Part shown: in pieces, positions 26,659 through 39,275 of the stretch
Position numbering within the stretch: the stretch's first letter is position 1
Layout: each line of letters opens with the position of its first letter
From: Tetmemena sp. SeJ-2015
Taxonomy: Eukaryota; Ciliophora; Spirotrichea; Sporadotrichida; Oxytrichidae
NCBI GenBank assembly: GCA_027382625.1
Contig: JAJKFJ010021747.1
Span: 1-64,000 of the forward strand
Reading direction: 5' to 3'
Length of the DNA: 64,000 nucleotides
Made by a program: the position numbers and the translations under genes
Notes under the pieces: model-generated
What the model was told of the DNA's origin: nothing
The model's input: only the letters and a program-made list of their open reading frames with translations
Databases searched by the model: none

Positions 26659-26950
26659 TCGTTAAGGCAGGATTCGCTGGAGAAGATGCTCCCAGAGCAG
26701 AGTTTCGCAACATCGTAGGAAGACCTAAGAACCCCAATGCTATGATAGGAGTTGAAAACAAAGATGAGTACATCGGAAACGAAGCCTACAAGCTTAGAAA
26801 ATTGTTGAAGCTCTCCTACCCCATCCAACACGGTATTATCAAAGACTGGGATGATATGGAGAAGGTCTGGAACCAGGTATTCTAAAATGACTTAGGGTTG
26901 ACCCCTCAGAGCACCCCGTCCTCCTAACTGAACCTCCCCTTAACCCAAAG
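26659..26950 (+). CDS. Actin B, MDS2 (with frameshift)
   Basis: Encodes AGFAGEDAPRAEFRNIVGRP, YPIQHGIIKDWDDMEKVWNQ and VFQNDL. Compared with actin, one base is missing near 26891-26896 (CTTAGGG), so the next bases read LGLTPQSTPSSQLNLPLTQ instead of RVDPSEHPVLLTE and so on. Joining at the AG pointer (26949-26950) adds one base and restores the frame in MDS3, without a TGA in between. It could be a real compensated shift or a one-base sequencing error plus a mis-set junction. Confidence 0.85.
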
Positions 26951-27298
26951 TATATTGCTTATAATTTGTTTAAATTTAAGATAGTTTAAACTAAAGAAAA
27001 ATATTGTTGGATTGCAATAATATAAAGAAAAAGAGCCCATCAATCTGCATTTAATCTCTTAATTATCAAATTACTTTTTGTCTCGAATATTAAATAATCT
27101 TTTGCAAGTTATTTTTTGCAAGCTTTTTGTATTTTATTCATTATATAACTAAATACTCTAAATTGTGAATTCCATACAAAGTTATAAGGATTTAAAGTTC
27201 TAAATTTTGAGGTAAATAGGATGTTGTAATTTCGGTTTTAGTAAGTTTTAATAAATAAAAACGAAAATTCAATATTCCAATAAATTCTCATTTATAAC

Positions 27299-27489
27299 AG
27301 AGAATACACGGTTTAAATGATGTTCGAAAGCTTCAACGTCCCCTCTCTCTACATGGGAATCTCAGCTGTGCTTTAACTCCACGCAATTGGTAAAACCACC
27401 GGTGTTGTTTGCGATATTGGTGATAGTGCCACTCACGTCGTCCCTGTTAAAGACGGCTTCTCCATCCCAGACACCGTCTCAAGAATCCT
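27299..27489 (+). CDS. Actin B, MDS3
   Basis: Encodes EYTVQMMFESFNVPSLYMG, GVVCDIGDSATHVVPV and PDTVSRI. The left pointer candidate is AG (27299-27300) and the right is CT (27488-27489). The CT choice gives an in-frame junction RILGGRD, one residue shorter than locus A. Confidence 0.9.
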
Positions 27490-27527
27490 CTCTTATTTAA
27501 TTAATGAAGTATAGTTAAGATATCCAA

Positions 27528-27904
27528 CTTGGTGGTCGAGATTTGACTTCTTTCATGGCCAAAGTCTTGGGTGAGAGAGGCTATAATTTCAATACCACCG
27601 AAGAATTGTAAACGGTGTCAAACATGAAGGAAAAGATATGCTTTGTAGCTTTGGACTATGAAGCTACTTTGAAGACTTCATAGGAGAGTTCCACCTATTA
27701 TGTGCCATACGAACTTCCAGATGGAAAAGTTATAATTGTAGGTGACGCAAGATTCAAATGCCCTGAGTACCTCTTCTAACCTCAAATTAACGGAAGGGAG
27801 ATGGACTCCATTCAGACAATCACTCATAACTCAATCGAAAAATGCGAAGAAGCTGTCAGAAATGACATATACCAAAACATCGTCCTTTCAGGAGGCTCCA
27901 CTAT
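27528..27904 (+). CDS. Actin B, MDS4
   Basis: Encodes [55 protein letters not shown] and NIVLSGGST. The frame is intact with TAA/TAG as Gln. The differences from locus A are mostly conservative and cluster in a surface region ([11 protein letters not shown] versus [11 protein letters not shown]). Confidence 0.93.
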
Positions 27905-28169
27905 CAAACTCGTTTAATTATAAAATTGAAAATCATTAAGTGAAGACTAATTATAAAACTCTTGTCTTGTTATTGTAAAAGTATATCAAATTTTTTATGT
28001 CGTAATTTTTGATATTTTGCCATAGTATTTTAAAATTTGATATATAATATGATAGCTTTAAGTTTAAAAAGTTTTATAAATTAGGTCTTAATAATATCTT
28101 TATCTTCAAATTTTCTCTATAGAATATTTGAGATTTTAGCAAAGCATTTTCAAATATTTTTTCAGAACA

Positions 28170-28500
28170 TAATCGAAGTATTTTCTAACTTCACTAATCA
28201 TTCTTTTGCAAGTGAATCCTTGTCTTCAATTCATCTTTTTATCTAATGAAATTGACTGTGAGACTATAAAATTGGTCCTTCCTATGTATCTAACTTTAGA
28301 ATGCCCATGTTTTGCATTTCTATAATTTTCTCGGACTTATTAAAGCCTTAAATATGTCTAACAATTAGTTATTGCAAATATTAGAAATAATCTCTTATTA
28401 TTTAAGATAGTGACATCTCAGCCTTGCTTTAATAAAAATAAATTTTGCTTAATCTCACCTCTCTTTTCGATAGGCTAATTTTCCATTAATCTAGCTAGGC
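28170..28500 (-). pseudogene. Decayed counterpart of the IES-nested frame of locus A
   Basis: Aligns with 13900-14130. Only the block around EKRGEIKQNL stays readable on the minus strand before frames break. It supports an ancestral coding segment in this IES. Confidence 0.35.
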
Positions 28501-28899
28501 AATAATACAGTTCTTTACAGTTGCTTCATTAAGCCTATTTCGGGCATACTTACTTTTTTTAACTCCCGTACTTTTGTAATAAAAAATCTGAATGCGATTA
28601 AACCAGAAGTATTTTAAAGAATTCTTAATTTCCTGTTAATAGAACAACATATTAATCTTTCAATAAAAGTTTTAAAGTTTGAAAAATAAAGTTGCCAATT
28701 ATTACTGAATCAGAGATGTAATTGCAAAGAATTGAGATAGTATAGGCAAAGATCTAACAACAGAATTCGGGAAAATAAATGCGCTTTTAACTAAAAAATC
28801 AGAGTATCCTTTGATTAAGTTAAAGACAAGGATATTATAATAATTTCGATCGAAATAATTAGTAAAATTCATATCAATATAAATTTTGTAAATTTTAAA

Positions 28900-28923
28900 C
28901 AACAACAACAACAACAACAACAA
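28900..28923 (+). repeat. (CAA)8 microsatellite
   Basis: Eight perfect CAA units inside the actin B MDS4/MDS5 IES. Confidence 0.9.
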
Positions 28924-29551
28924 AAATAATGACTTGAGTTACTACCATATAATGTTGTAAACCGATTAAGAGAAATGTTTTTATATAAAATAATTTGGCT
29001 ATCTGACAAAAGAAATATTCAATTAAATACCAAAAGATATCTCAAAAGTATAGGTGATTAAGAAATCTAAAAAACAATGTAGATAGCAAGAATGTTTGTT
29101 GACAGAAACCATTAGAAGAATGTGGAATTACAAGCCGCAAAATATTCAAAAGGATAATGTGCTTTTTCCTCCTCCTACTCATGATTATATCTTGAGTAGA
29201 GCGCCTCCTATTTATCAGCATTTGTATAAAGGTCTTGGGAAAAAAAATGGTGTGATAATTAAAACATCATAATTCTACATACAATCTTTATTTTAAATTA
29301 TCTCAGCAGCGCCTCTTAATCTCATGAGTGATACACTTATGATCTATGTTTGAAAAACATTTCAATCTTTAATTAAAATATAGGTTTTGAGCCCAGCAGT
29401 CAAAAAAAGGTTGAGTGGCTTTAAAGTTCTTGCTCTAAATAATTTTTATTTTAACTAAAGATTTTTTTTATTTTAGCAACTTAATTTGCTTGTTAATATT
29501 TTACCTAATAAATTATAAGTTTCTTATTTTTATTTTTCTATGGGGTTTTTA

Positions 29552-29608
29552 ATGTTCTAGGGTTTCAGCGAAAGATTCCAGAACGAAATCGAGAACTTAG
29601 CTCCCAAG
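29552..29608 (+). CDS. Actin B, MDS5
   Basis: Encodes MFQGFSERFQNEIENLAPK, where TAG supplies the Q. The left pointer is AT and the right pointer is GCTCCCAAG (29600-29608), identical to locus A. The following 21-bp IES leads straight to MDS7. Confidence 0.92.
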
Positions 29609-29629
29609 TTAAATATAGATTATTGCAAC

Positions 29630-29740
29630 CCCTGATGGAAAGCTAAGCGCTTGGAGAGGAGGATCCCTATTCGCTTCTCAGTCCACCTTCTCCAGCTTGT
29701 GCATCACCAAGGAAGAATACGACGAGTTCGGTTCCACAAT
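29630..29740 (+). CDS. Actin B, MDS7
   Basis: Encodes PDGKLSAWRGGSLFASQSTF and SSLCITKEEYDEFGST. The left pointer is CCCT (29630-29633), shared with MDS6; the right is AAT (29738-29740). Confidence 0.92.
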
Positions 29741-30252
29741 AAAAAACTATAAATCCATAATTATATTAGGGTTAGTTCAAGTTTTGGAAGGATCATATGA
29801 TACGATAATTCATATTTAGCTAATAAAAAATTATTTCATCCTAATCTTTTAATCGGTTCTCTGAACTACACTAATTTTACTTGTAATCAAATTAAAAAAG
29901 GCTTTTCTTAGGAAAAATAAAGAAAAAATACACTTCTCAATTGCTAATGATGATATTCTTGCTTTAAATCAAAATTCCAATTATTGGAGCTTAAAATTAA
30001 GAACGTATTATCCACATACCTGAACCAGGCGATCCCATACAGTAGTTACTAAATAAAAAATACAAATTATCCATAATCGAATGGCCTAAGAATTATTATT
30101 TGGTGATAGTTCAGCAATCACGATTTTAATATTTTTTAATTTTTATATAAATTCATTCTCTTTTTAAAATTTAATTCTCAGGTATATTGTACTCTTGATA
30201 TAATAATATTCATCTTTTATTTTATTAAAAAAGTAGAAAAAGTTGGGGATTT

Positions 30253-30365
30253 AATTGTTCACAGAAAGTTCATCTGAAGCAAAAATATCCTAAAAAGCAT
30301 AAAGGGTATTAAAACAACTCTTCAAATTGTCTCATCTTTATTTTAACTATCGCTACTTTTAAATA
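30253..30365 (+). CDS. Actin B, MDS8 (C-terminus and 3' UTR)
   Basis: Encodes IVHRKFI then TGA (30275-30277). The 3' flank to about 30365 is conserved with locus A. Confidence 0.92.
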
Positions 30366-30401
30366 TAATCAGATTAACTAAATTAAATTTAAAATTTTTG
30401 T

Positions 30402-30440
30402 GCTCCCAAGGGAACTGAAGTGAAGGTCATTCAAAACCCT
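30402..30440 (+). CDS. Actin B, MDS6 (displaced)
   Basis: GCTCCCAAG pointer (30402-30410), then GTEVKVIQNP, ending at CCCT (30437-30440). Same displaced position after MDS8 as in locus A. Confidence 0.94.
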
Positions 30441-31248
30441 AAATTATTAGCAAATTTTTTTGAAATTATGTTATATCATTTTCAAAAATAAAATATGGTA
30501 AAAGTTTATGTTTAAAAGATTTTCAATTAATAAACCAGTCTAATTTAGCTATTTCGGTATATAATTTATTGAATTGTAACTAAAGATATGGCTTCCTCAA
30601 TATTAGCCAGTTGAGTAAGTCTTGACCTTTAATGAGAAACCATAGCATTTCTGCATTACCATAATTTCCTAGTTGAAGCAATTGAACTACCATGAAACAT
30701 ATTCGATGAGTAATAGCCGTTAATACTTATGACAAAATAAATGTGAGTAAACAATGAGAAAACAAAAATAAAATAATTGCGAGAGGAGCCAGAAAACATC
30801 AAGAAGGCAGAAGTATTTGAGCAGGTTTGAACTGGGACCCTCTTTGGATTAATCAGGGATTCACGCTCATATAGACATCAAAGACTCTGACTGCAAATAA
30901 ATTATATTATATTTATCCACTCTTAATGATGCTTTGTTCCATATCAAGGGTCTAGTTTGATTAGCAAATTTAGAAACTTGCCAGATGGTCAGATCTTTAA
31001 ATTAAAAAAAATAGTTTCAAACTTTTACATGAGACCTTAGTAATTAATTAAAAAAAAACCCTGACGATAATTTTAATTAAAAAATATATAGTACATAATT
31101 TTCGTTATCATCAACATCTTATTTTCGGGGATTTTATTGCAATCCCATAATCATTATATTGCCAGATATCACAGAAATCCTTAATGTAAATAAAAAAACT
31201 CAATGAAATTCAAATATAATATGTCTAGGTTATTATATATATTTGTTA

Positions 31249-31387
31249 GCCTTAACGAATCCAGAGCCATTATCGATAACTACAGTTTTTGAGCTTTCCA
31301 TGTGTAGTAGTTATCATATATAAAAAATAATATTTTGTAAATAATTCTAAGAGGTTAAATTAAATAATAGAACATTCGATGAATAAA
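31249..31387 (-). CDS. Actin B, MDS1 (inverted; N-terminus and 5' UTR)
   Basis: ATG at 31301 begins MESSKTVVIDNGSGFVKA. The pointer is the 10-bp TCGTTAAGGC (31249-31258 on the minus strand). The upstream block 31346-31387 is conserved with locus A. Confidence 0.92.
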
Positions 31388-31689
31388 GTGAGTAACCTTG
31401 TTGAATTTAATATCTTAAAGCTTGAATGAAGCAAGTAGTTTAATTCAGTATAAAGTTACCACCTTTGATTCAACTTTAATAAAATTAAATCTTTTTGATA
31501 CTTAATACCACTACACATGTATTAATCAAATATATATTTAGACTATATCCTTTTATGCAAAAAATAAATCAGATTTTTGATTTATCAAATTTTAGAAAAA
31601 AAAAATTTAAATTAATTTATATTGCTGATAATTATTAAATTAAAAAGAGAATGAAATTAAGAATTAATTTAAAATCAGTCTCAGTTGAA

Positions 31690-31990
31690 GTGTGAATTTT
31701 TGAGTTGAATATTCCTTGATTAAAGTCCTTTGGAATGAGTTAACATTTGCAGGAGTTTTTGAACTTGGGTAATTTAATGGAAGAGTGTTTGTAACATCAG
31801 TAGCTCTTAATAAAGAGCATCTAACGTAATGGCAGCAGAGCAAACTCATCTAATAATTAAAGAGCTCTCGTGCAAGCCCCATATTGAGATAGATACTTCA
31901 CAATTCAATAGCTAATTATTTAACTCTCCATTTATTATTTTAATTCAATTACGATTTTCATTTGAATTTTAACTATAATTTAATCCACAA
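31690..31990 (+). repeat. Dispersed repeat family B, copy 4
   Basis: Shares the CATCAGTA(A/G)CTC, CAAACTCAT and CTCTCGTGCAAGC blocks with the 36060 copy, and through it with family B. The 61-codon minus-strand frame here is a by-product of the repeat. Confidence 0.45.
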
Positions 31991-32462
31991 TATTTATAGG
32001 TTTAATATTTAAAAAAAATAATTAAAAACTCATTCTCCTATTTATTGACTTCTTAGATACAATTAAATAAAAGTCTAAAATGAGAGGTAATCTTAACAGA
32101 ATAAATAAATACTTATCTTCTCTAAGAATATATTCATTTAGTATTTTTAATAATTTAAATTTTCAAAGTAATATGTTTTATTACTCTATAGAGGAGTGTC
32201 CAGAACAATTTAATCGAAGGTATGAAATATTATAGATTGCCGTAGTATTTGTCAGGATCAATTAATATTATCCTACATAGTATTCTTAGCAAACAGGATC
32301 TAATTAAAATCAAGAGTTAGAGATTATTTAAATAAATGCATCTCTTTGAATGAATTAAAAGTTTAGGAAATATAAGAAATACGTTACTTAGACATTGAAA
32401 GTGATTTAGTTAATTTATTAAATACTTTTTTTAAAAAAAAGCATATTGATATATTCAAGCGC

Positions 32463-32696
32463 TCTTTATCTACCTTTGAGGACTACTTCAGTATAGCCAG
32501 CGCATCTATCCTTTCACAAACTTTTGATGAGATTGACTGGACTTGTCGAGGGTGAGATTGAAAGCTGGTCGAAAGATTTCGAAACTTTTTTCATCCTGAC
32601 GATGTTGAAGTAGTCCTCAATGGCAGATAAAGTGGTGCTTGTGTTACATATTTCGTCATAGTCAGACGGATGAGCGGAGCTGCTGTGCTAACATGA
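32463..32696. repeat. Inverted duplication of a coding-like segment
   Basis: The plus strand from 32463 reads SLSTFEDYFSIASASILSQT then FDEIDWTCRG and TGA (32553-32555). The minus strand from 32696 down to TGA at 32514-32516 reads HPSDYDEICNTSTTLSAIED, YFNIVRMKKVSKSFDQLS and SPSTSPVNLIKSL. The two share LS..EDYF.I....(S).(S)..FD, and their DNA arms share AGGACTACTTCA. So one ancestral segment sits head to head with itself, the two 3' ends overlapping. GC content is clearly above the flanks. Protein family not recognised. Confidence 0.55.
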
Positions 32697-33544
32697 TCAA
32701 TCTGCGTTTTTTTTAGGAGAATAGTTTCAATATCTACCATTATTTAAAAATAATAAAATTAAAGAGAATTGAGATAAAAAGAGAAAAGTACAAGAAATTG
32801 TATAAATATTTTTCTTTATTTCTCAGGTATAATTTAAAAATAAAATTAATTTAAAGCAATTGTTATTTATAATCCTGAATTATGTCTAAAATAGTATTTT
32901 TAATTACACAAAATCTTAGGTTGCACATATTTCAGGCAAAAACTGAGAATACTTTAATTTTTTTAAATTTTTTCCGACAATTAAAGGCTCTTATGTTTTA
33001 AAATTGACAAGATATGCGAAAGATTAATTTTTAGGGAAGATATGTTAAAAATAAACTAATTATCCTTATTAATATTTAAGAAACAAAATATATTAATTTG
33101 AAATGAATGCATTTTGGGTATTTCCGAATATTTAGTTCTCTCTCATTTTTTTTATAACTTAGACAAATAATTACAAAAACTAAAAGTAAAATTTAACAAT
33201 AATAATATCTTTCCCTTACTTAATTTAAAACTATAGTTTAATATTCTTAAATTATAATTTTATAATCCATTATTATAATCATTTGATGAACAAAAATTAA
33301 TTTTTAGTTTTTCATTATATTTAATTGACTTAATATTTCAAGGAAATGTGAGAATGCATTTAAATAGCGATTTTATTATATTTAATAAATCGAGAGTTTT
33401 TGTTATAAAAATAGTTATATTTATAATTTTAATCTTACTAAATCTATCAGTAAATTTTATTCTACATTAAATAAAAAAAGACTTAGTAAAATTAAAAATA
33501 TTTGATGAATTAAATTTAAATAGGTGATTTGATGAAATAATAAA

Positions 33545-33870
33545 TGTCGAATTGAAAATTCTTGGCTTGTGAAATCGTTTAAACATCCCTTTATCTGTTG
33601 CTTGTTCGATAGAAAATCAAAAATTATTATGAGTTTCTTCTTTAATAAACTTCACAGCACCCTTCAGTTTAGAGATAAAATGTGTGACTCATCAACTTCT
33701 TCATCATCTTTTTATCAAAATCTTGTGACACTTATAACTTTTTATTGAGCGCTCCACATAAAGTTCCAGGGATGAAATGTATTCTTAATCGAATTGTTTC
33801 ATAATCATTCAATTTAGAGATAGTTCAAAAGTCTTGAAAATTTATTATTAATTTAATTCTAAAATTATTT
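33545..33870 (-). repeat. Dispersed repeat family B, copy 5 (inverted)
   Basis: Inverted relative to copy 1. It retains GCTTGTTCGATAG, ATGAGTTTCTTCTTTAAT and TTGAGCGCTCC blocks shared with 61866-62235. Confidence 0.6.
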
Positions 33871-34892
33871 TTTTTTTTAATTCTCAGCATAAATTAAAAT
33901 TTAGTTCATAAAATGTTTAAATGTTTTTTAATTTCTTGAAGAATTTTTAATGATTTTCTCATAAGATTATTTTATTTAAAATAAAATAGTCTTTTAATTT
34001 TTTAAATTTTAAATTTTAAAAAATTTCATTTATAAATATAAAATCTTTTTTTAAATCTAAAAATTGTATAATTAATATTCTCTAGGGATTATTTATCTTC
34101 TATATTAAAGTTTTATTGTGAAAAAAGTATCCAAACATTTATTCTAAAATACCATAGTAATTTCTTAATTAATTCTATGAATTTATTTAAAATATATATA
34201 GATTAGAGAAAATACTAATACTGGCATTTTATGTATAATTTAAAATAAAAATAATTAATATTTATAGAAAAATAATTATATATATATGCAGATCTTTTTT
34301 TTGTGATCCAATTTATAATAAGATCACTACAAATTCAACTTTTAGTTTTAATGAATTCCATCAATTAATCATAAAAAAAACCTCTAGGTAGAATAGTTTC
34401 AAAACCTTTGGAAAGTGAATAATTTCTAATAAACTATTAATATTCTGTTCTCAAAAAATAATTTATTAGATTTCAACTTTCGAATCTTGATAACAGAATC
34501 GTTTGAGCAAGTGGAAGGGCCTACAAATTACAATAACAGTCTTAAATAATTTTATAAAGCTATAATATTTGTTAAAATTTAAAAAATATTATTATATCCC
34601 GTCTTATAAAATAAAAACTTTTTTCTTATTTTAAATAGGTAGGTCTTTAAAATAATTATTTAAAATTTTAATTATTTTCTATGTTAATATTCTTGAGTTC
34701 ATAGAATTATTCTTAAAACTAGGATGATTTATTTTTAATCATTTATTAAATAAATCTTTCACGTAAAAATAAATACTAAATATTTATTTATTCTTAGTAC
34801 GAGGATTTATTTATTAGAATATTATAAAAATTAAACCACAGTAAGTTTTCAACATTTTGAAAACTTCTAATTATTATTTTGGGATAATAAGT

Positions 34893-35324
34893 ATGATAAA
34901 GCATGATAAGAATAGAAGAAGAAATTATTATGAATGCTATGAAATCCTCAGAAAATTTGATAGAATTTTAAAGGAGTGTGCGGAGTTCATAAAAAGAATA
35001 TTAAGATCTCAAAATATATTTACATACCCTCGATCGCTTAAATCGTGTGAATATAATTTCAACTTATTCTTTGTTTTTAGTTCTTGTTCAACTTAAATAT
35101 AAACTAATTTAGTTGCTAAGTAATAATTAAAATGTAATAATAAATATGGCTACTTTTAAAATTAGAAAATATAAAGGAGGTCATATTTATAGAATATTTT
35201 AATATTTAAAAATTATTTTAACATTCATTGTGATAATATTAGTTTTATTATTATAGTTTTAAAAGGATTCTCTCAAAGTTTGAAAGATATTATTTAATAA
35301 ATTAGTACGAATTAAGAACTCTGA
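34893..35324 (+). CDS. Candidate gene segment, unrecognised
   Basis: A 143-codon frame from ATG to TGA in the ciliate code. The N-terminal part is charged and helix-like (MIKHDKNRRRNYYECYEIL, KFDRILKECAEFIKRIL), followed by an Asn/Gln-rich part. A frame of this length is plausible by chance in TGA-only code, but the first 70 codons are stop-free even in the standard code. With the next frame (35475-35855) on the same strand it may form one interrupted gene. Confidence 0.35.
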
Positions 35325-35474
35325 ATTGAGAAAATTATTGAAATAGATATTCAATTTATTTAAAAACAATTTTTAAAATAATTAAAATATCATAAAGATT
35401 TGAGCAATGACACTCAAAATTAATAGAATCTCTTTAAAGAATTAGTTTACAAATTAAAAATAATATTTACTCTA

Positions 35475-35855
35475 ATGATCATACAAAATAAGAAATCTAT
35501 AAATTCATTTGCTTATGAAAATCATACGGAAAAGATAAATAAGCAATCGTAAAAGCGTAATATTTATATCGAGGATAGCAATATCTTTTCTATAAAGGTC
35601 TGCATTGAAGAAATGAGAGAGAATAGAGATATTTGCATGGACTAATTATAAAATAGAGAAAAAATTTTATATCTATGTAATATCTCTATAATTTCAAGTT
35701 TTCTAATGAGTTATTATAATTTCACATAATCGACTTTCGAAAACCTTATATCAATAAAATTAGTATGGTTGAAATATGACTTGTTTGATAGTTCAACAGT
35801 AGTATATTTAATTAATTCTAATCTCATTTTCATATAATTAATTTACTAAAGATGA
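35475..35855 (+). CDS. Candidate gene segment, unrecognised
   Basis: A 126-codon frame from ATG to TGA: SINSFAYENHTEKINKQS, NIYIEDSNIFSIKVCIEEM, RENRDICMDQLQNREKILYL, then a hydrophobic stretch. The acidic and polar composition with Cys and Asp codons is unlike the surrounding AT spacer. It may continue the 34893 frame across an IES of about 150 bp. No family recognised. Confidence 0.38.
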
Positions 35856-36059
35856 GATAAAGCCGGAAAATAACAACTGGGCTACATGTTGAGGAGAAGA
35901 ATCTCAATTACTGCCTATCAAAAAATGAATAAAATAAACCACTTATATGGTCATTTTAATGATTTTTCGTTTATTTAGTCTTTAAGACAATATAAAATAG
36001 TATTTTAGGCTAAATAAGAAACACAGATAGTATTATTTTTGAAATAGTAGAGTCATTTG

Positions 36060-36390
36060 AGCATCTTCCTCCTTCTAACTCTAAGATAATATTCTTGCAT
36101 GTGATTTGAGTCTAAGGCGATGATCTCTTCAGAAGTTCTGCAATGATTGTGCTCAAATAGTTTTCTTTAGCATCAGTAACTCCTCAAAGTGCTCCTTTTG
36201 TATTGGCTTTGTAATAAACTCATACTATATTTCACTAAGCTGTCGAGCAAGCTTCATAATTAACTACTTACCTCGCAATTTTTTTTAATTATGTGCCAAA
36301 AAATTATAACACTTCATTTATTATTTTACTTTAATAAAGATTTTAATTAATAATCTCAACTATAATAAGATTGAATTAAGCTTTCACATT
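36060..36390 (+). repeat. Dispersed repeat family B, copy 6 (degenerate)
   Basis: Contains AAGCTGTCGAGCAAGCTT and the downstream TTCATTTATTATTTTA block of family B. Confidence 0.5.
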
Positions 36391-37804
36391 TTCAAAATCT
36401 ATAATAGATAATATAAAAAACCAGCGCAAATATATGAGCGAAATTAAGTCTATATTAGTCTTCTGATTTCTCTTATCCTGCCTAAATTATTGCTGAATTC
36501 AATATGCATTAATTATTTAAAATTGAAAAAGTAAATATTACCTTCTCCTATTTTTTGTCTTTTGCAATTTTAATAAACATTAAAATTACGTTTAATGAAA
36601 GTAGGATATGCAAATAAATATGATAAGCAAATCATTCTCAGAAAAATTAAGAGGATAACTTTCCTTAATTTAAATGAATTAGTTTTTAAAATTTAATTAA
36701 TTATTAAATAACAAAAATTAAGGGTTCCTAAGCAAGGAATGCCTAAGAGAAGTTAAAATTATATATTTCAATGCTCTCTTTCTTATCTTAGTAATTTCTC
36801 CAGCTTCATGATAATCTTGAAGATCATTAAACTCTTGATAAGCAATACTTATTTAAGTTTTTGTCACATCCTCATAAAAATAATTTAATTCTTCTATTTA
36901 TAGAATGGATGTCTTTGAAGTGAATATCATTAGAGAGAATTTTATGGATTCAAAGCCAAAAATGCGGAAGCCTAAATTTCTCTTTTCGTTTCAAATCATT
37001 AAGAGTAAAATTCTCATCCTCTTCATTTATATAAAAGAATTGTGTTTTACTAAAATGATTTTCTGATAAACCAAATCTATCTATCCAATAACTCAATCAT
37101 CAGTATTATAATTAGATTAACATTTTAATCGTATTATATTTTAACTTTCCTAAATAAATATATTTAGAAAGACAACATTAATTCTGGAAGCGAATTTCTT
37201 TTATGAAATTTTTTTCCAAATTAATTTTTAAATATGAGAAAGTTATGAATATTTAAAATTTCAATAACTTACTGATTATCTAATTAAAAATTATCTTTTA
37301 TTAAGGAAATTTTTCAAATTTCAAGTTTCCTCCTAATTATTAATATAAGATAAAATGTCTAATTAAATATTTAGACTAATTATCTAAACCTGTAAAATAT
37401 TTTAACCTTTATTAAGAGAATGAGTTTTTTTATTAAAAAAAGACTTGAAACGAAAAAAAACTATTATAAGTACTGATTTCTTATGTAACCTTCAAAGGAA
37501 AGGATTAAGTTAAAATTGACAAATCATATGTTTTAAGATCTTAATTTTTATCAGATTAAGGAAATTGGATACTTTTAAATATATATAATGGTTAATTTAC
37601 TAAAAGGTGACTTAATAGGATATTCCTCTACAAATAAATTAATTAAAATATAGACGCATGTTTATTTTAGTATAATATTCATTTTCAAAATAAAACTTTA
37701 TATAATTATTAAAAAAAATATTTAAAATCTGATAAGTATGATATATTTAAGATATTTCAAACATTAGAATTTTCATAAATTTAATTTCTTTGGAATCTTA
37801 ATAC
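36391..37804. other. AT-rich spacer, no gene seen
   Basis: No coding-like or repeated sequence recognised. Confidence 0.45.
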
Positions 37805-37811
37805 AAAATAA

Positions 37812-38428
37812 GGGGGGGCCCTTTCCTCGACAGTAAAATTTTATAATGAATAAAGGTATGAAAAAAGTACCTTTATAGTATAATTTTCGCTCCTAAATCT
37901 GATTTTTCCAGTTATAGAGGCTTGTTCGAACTTCTAAGGCTTCAAATTTTAATCTTAATTCAGTTAGTTTGAGGTCAGCTGCCCCTAAATAAAATCAATA
38001 TTTTAAGCTAATTTTTCGCTATTGTAAAACAACTTAAAGTGCAATTTTTAAATCGTATAGCATTTTTTGAACACATATCATACTTTAGCTATAAGCTCAA
38101 ATAAATAGAGCTTAATAATTGCAGCCTTATCCCCTTTAAACATGAGAATTAAATTTTGCTATATCAAAAATGCTATACGATTTAAAAATTGCACTTTAAA
38201 ATTGTTTTACAATAGCGAAAAATTAGCTTAAAATATTGATTTATTTAGGAAACTGACCTCTAATACTGAAAATTTGGATTAAAATTTGAAGCCTTAGAAG
38301 TTCGAACAAGCCTCTATAACTGGAAAAATCAGATTTAGGAGCGAAAATTATACTATAAAGGTATTTTTTCTACCCCTTTTTTCATTATAAAAAATTTTTC
38401 TGTCGAGGGAAAGGCCCCCCCCCCCCCC
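37812..38428. mobile_element. Foldback element 1 with G/C-homopolymer tips
   Basis: Two arms of about 255 bp (37812-38067 and 38166-38428) are inverted copies, separated by a loop of about 100 bp. The tips are GGGGGGGCCCTTTCC and its complement ending in a run of 14 C. The element is flanked by AAAATAA on both sides (37805-37811 and 38429-38435), a likely 7-bp target duplication. No gene inside. The tip resembles the larger element at 47833. Confidence 0.85.
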
Positions 38429-38884
38429 AAAATAATTATTTTAAAATCTGAAAATTGAAAACATCAGGCAAGACCATCTGAATTTTAAAAATAGAAATCA
38501 TCATGTTGTTTATAATTTATAAAAATTAAATTAATGGATATTATAATATTTAATAATTATAACTAACATGAACATTCTCAGTAGACTTATTTTATAAATA
38601 ATAAAAATCATCAATCATACTTAAAGACTTTCCATTTTCATAATTTTAATGGGAGTTCTTCATTTATTTTAATTAGCATTCAAAGATATTAAAGAGAATA
38701 GATTAAAAAAGTGCAAGTATTATATGACTTATTAGGTTAATCTATACAAAGAACCTTATATTATACCTCAGAATTTAATGTTTAATAGGAGGTTGCCATA
38801 ACTAAGATAAAGCAAGATGAACACTGAAAGAGAGAGATATATATTAATAATTCGGTATATAAATTAAGCTATTTAAATTTAATG

Positions 38885-39275
38885 GAACGTGTAGGCGGGA
38901 GGGATGTAGTAGTTCTTGAAATTCTTTTTGTCCAACTTTTAGATAAAGATCTCGTACATTTGCATATTTTGTATTTGTTTTAAAGTAGTAGAGTTGCTCC
39001 TTCAAGTTGAAGGAATCGTAGGTTGAGTAAATGCACCACTTGTTTTAAGAATGAGGATTATTTTGCCAAAAGTGTTCAGTACTCAAATTGTTCCATTTTA
39101 AGTCAAACTTTCCAGCGCAGATGAGTCATTGTTGAGCAAGTGAGATACCTTCTTTGTCCTGAATCTTGACTTTCACGTTCTCAATGGTGTCTGAGTGCTA
39201 CTTAAGTTCAATATAGTCTTTGCTAATGTTGTTGAACTTGACAATAGAGCTGTTAAGTGCCACATTTAAAATAAA
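38885..39275 (-). pseudogene. Ubiquitin-like fragment, copy 3 (best preserved)
   Basis: The minus strand reads NSSIVKFNNISKDYIELKQH, then SDTIENVKVKIQDKEG, then ISLAQQ, a TGA, and LICAGK. Ubiquitin has SDTIENVKAKIQDKEG, then IPPDQQRLIFAGK, so the helix is nearly identical and the TGA replaces the Arg codon. The downstream part (STYDSFNLKEQLYYF) loosely resembles YNIQKESTLHLV after an insertion and stays open to about 38885. The strong helix match with a divergent rest suggests a ubiquitin-derived relic or a fast-evolving ubiquitin-like protein. Confidence 0.7.

Larger units (their letters stand above)
26659..31387. other. Scrambled germline actin locus B (same MDS order as A)
   Basis: A second actin with the same germline order 2-3-4-5-7-8-6-1inv. 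Pointers: 1/2 TCGTTAAGGC, 2/3 AG, 3/4 CT, 4/5 AT, 5/6 GCTCCCAAG, 6/7 CCCT, 7/8 AAT. Several junctions keep the position but not the sequence of the pointer, so pointers have drifted since duplication. The coding parts sum to 1113 nt, 370 sense codons plus TGA. About 20 residues at the end of MDS2 are read out of frame (see MDS2). Whether this copy is functional cannot be told from sequence. Confidence 0.9.
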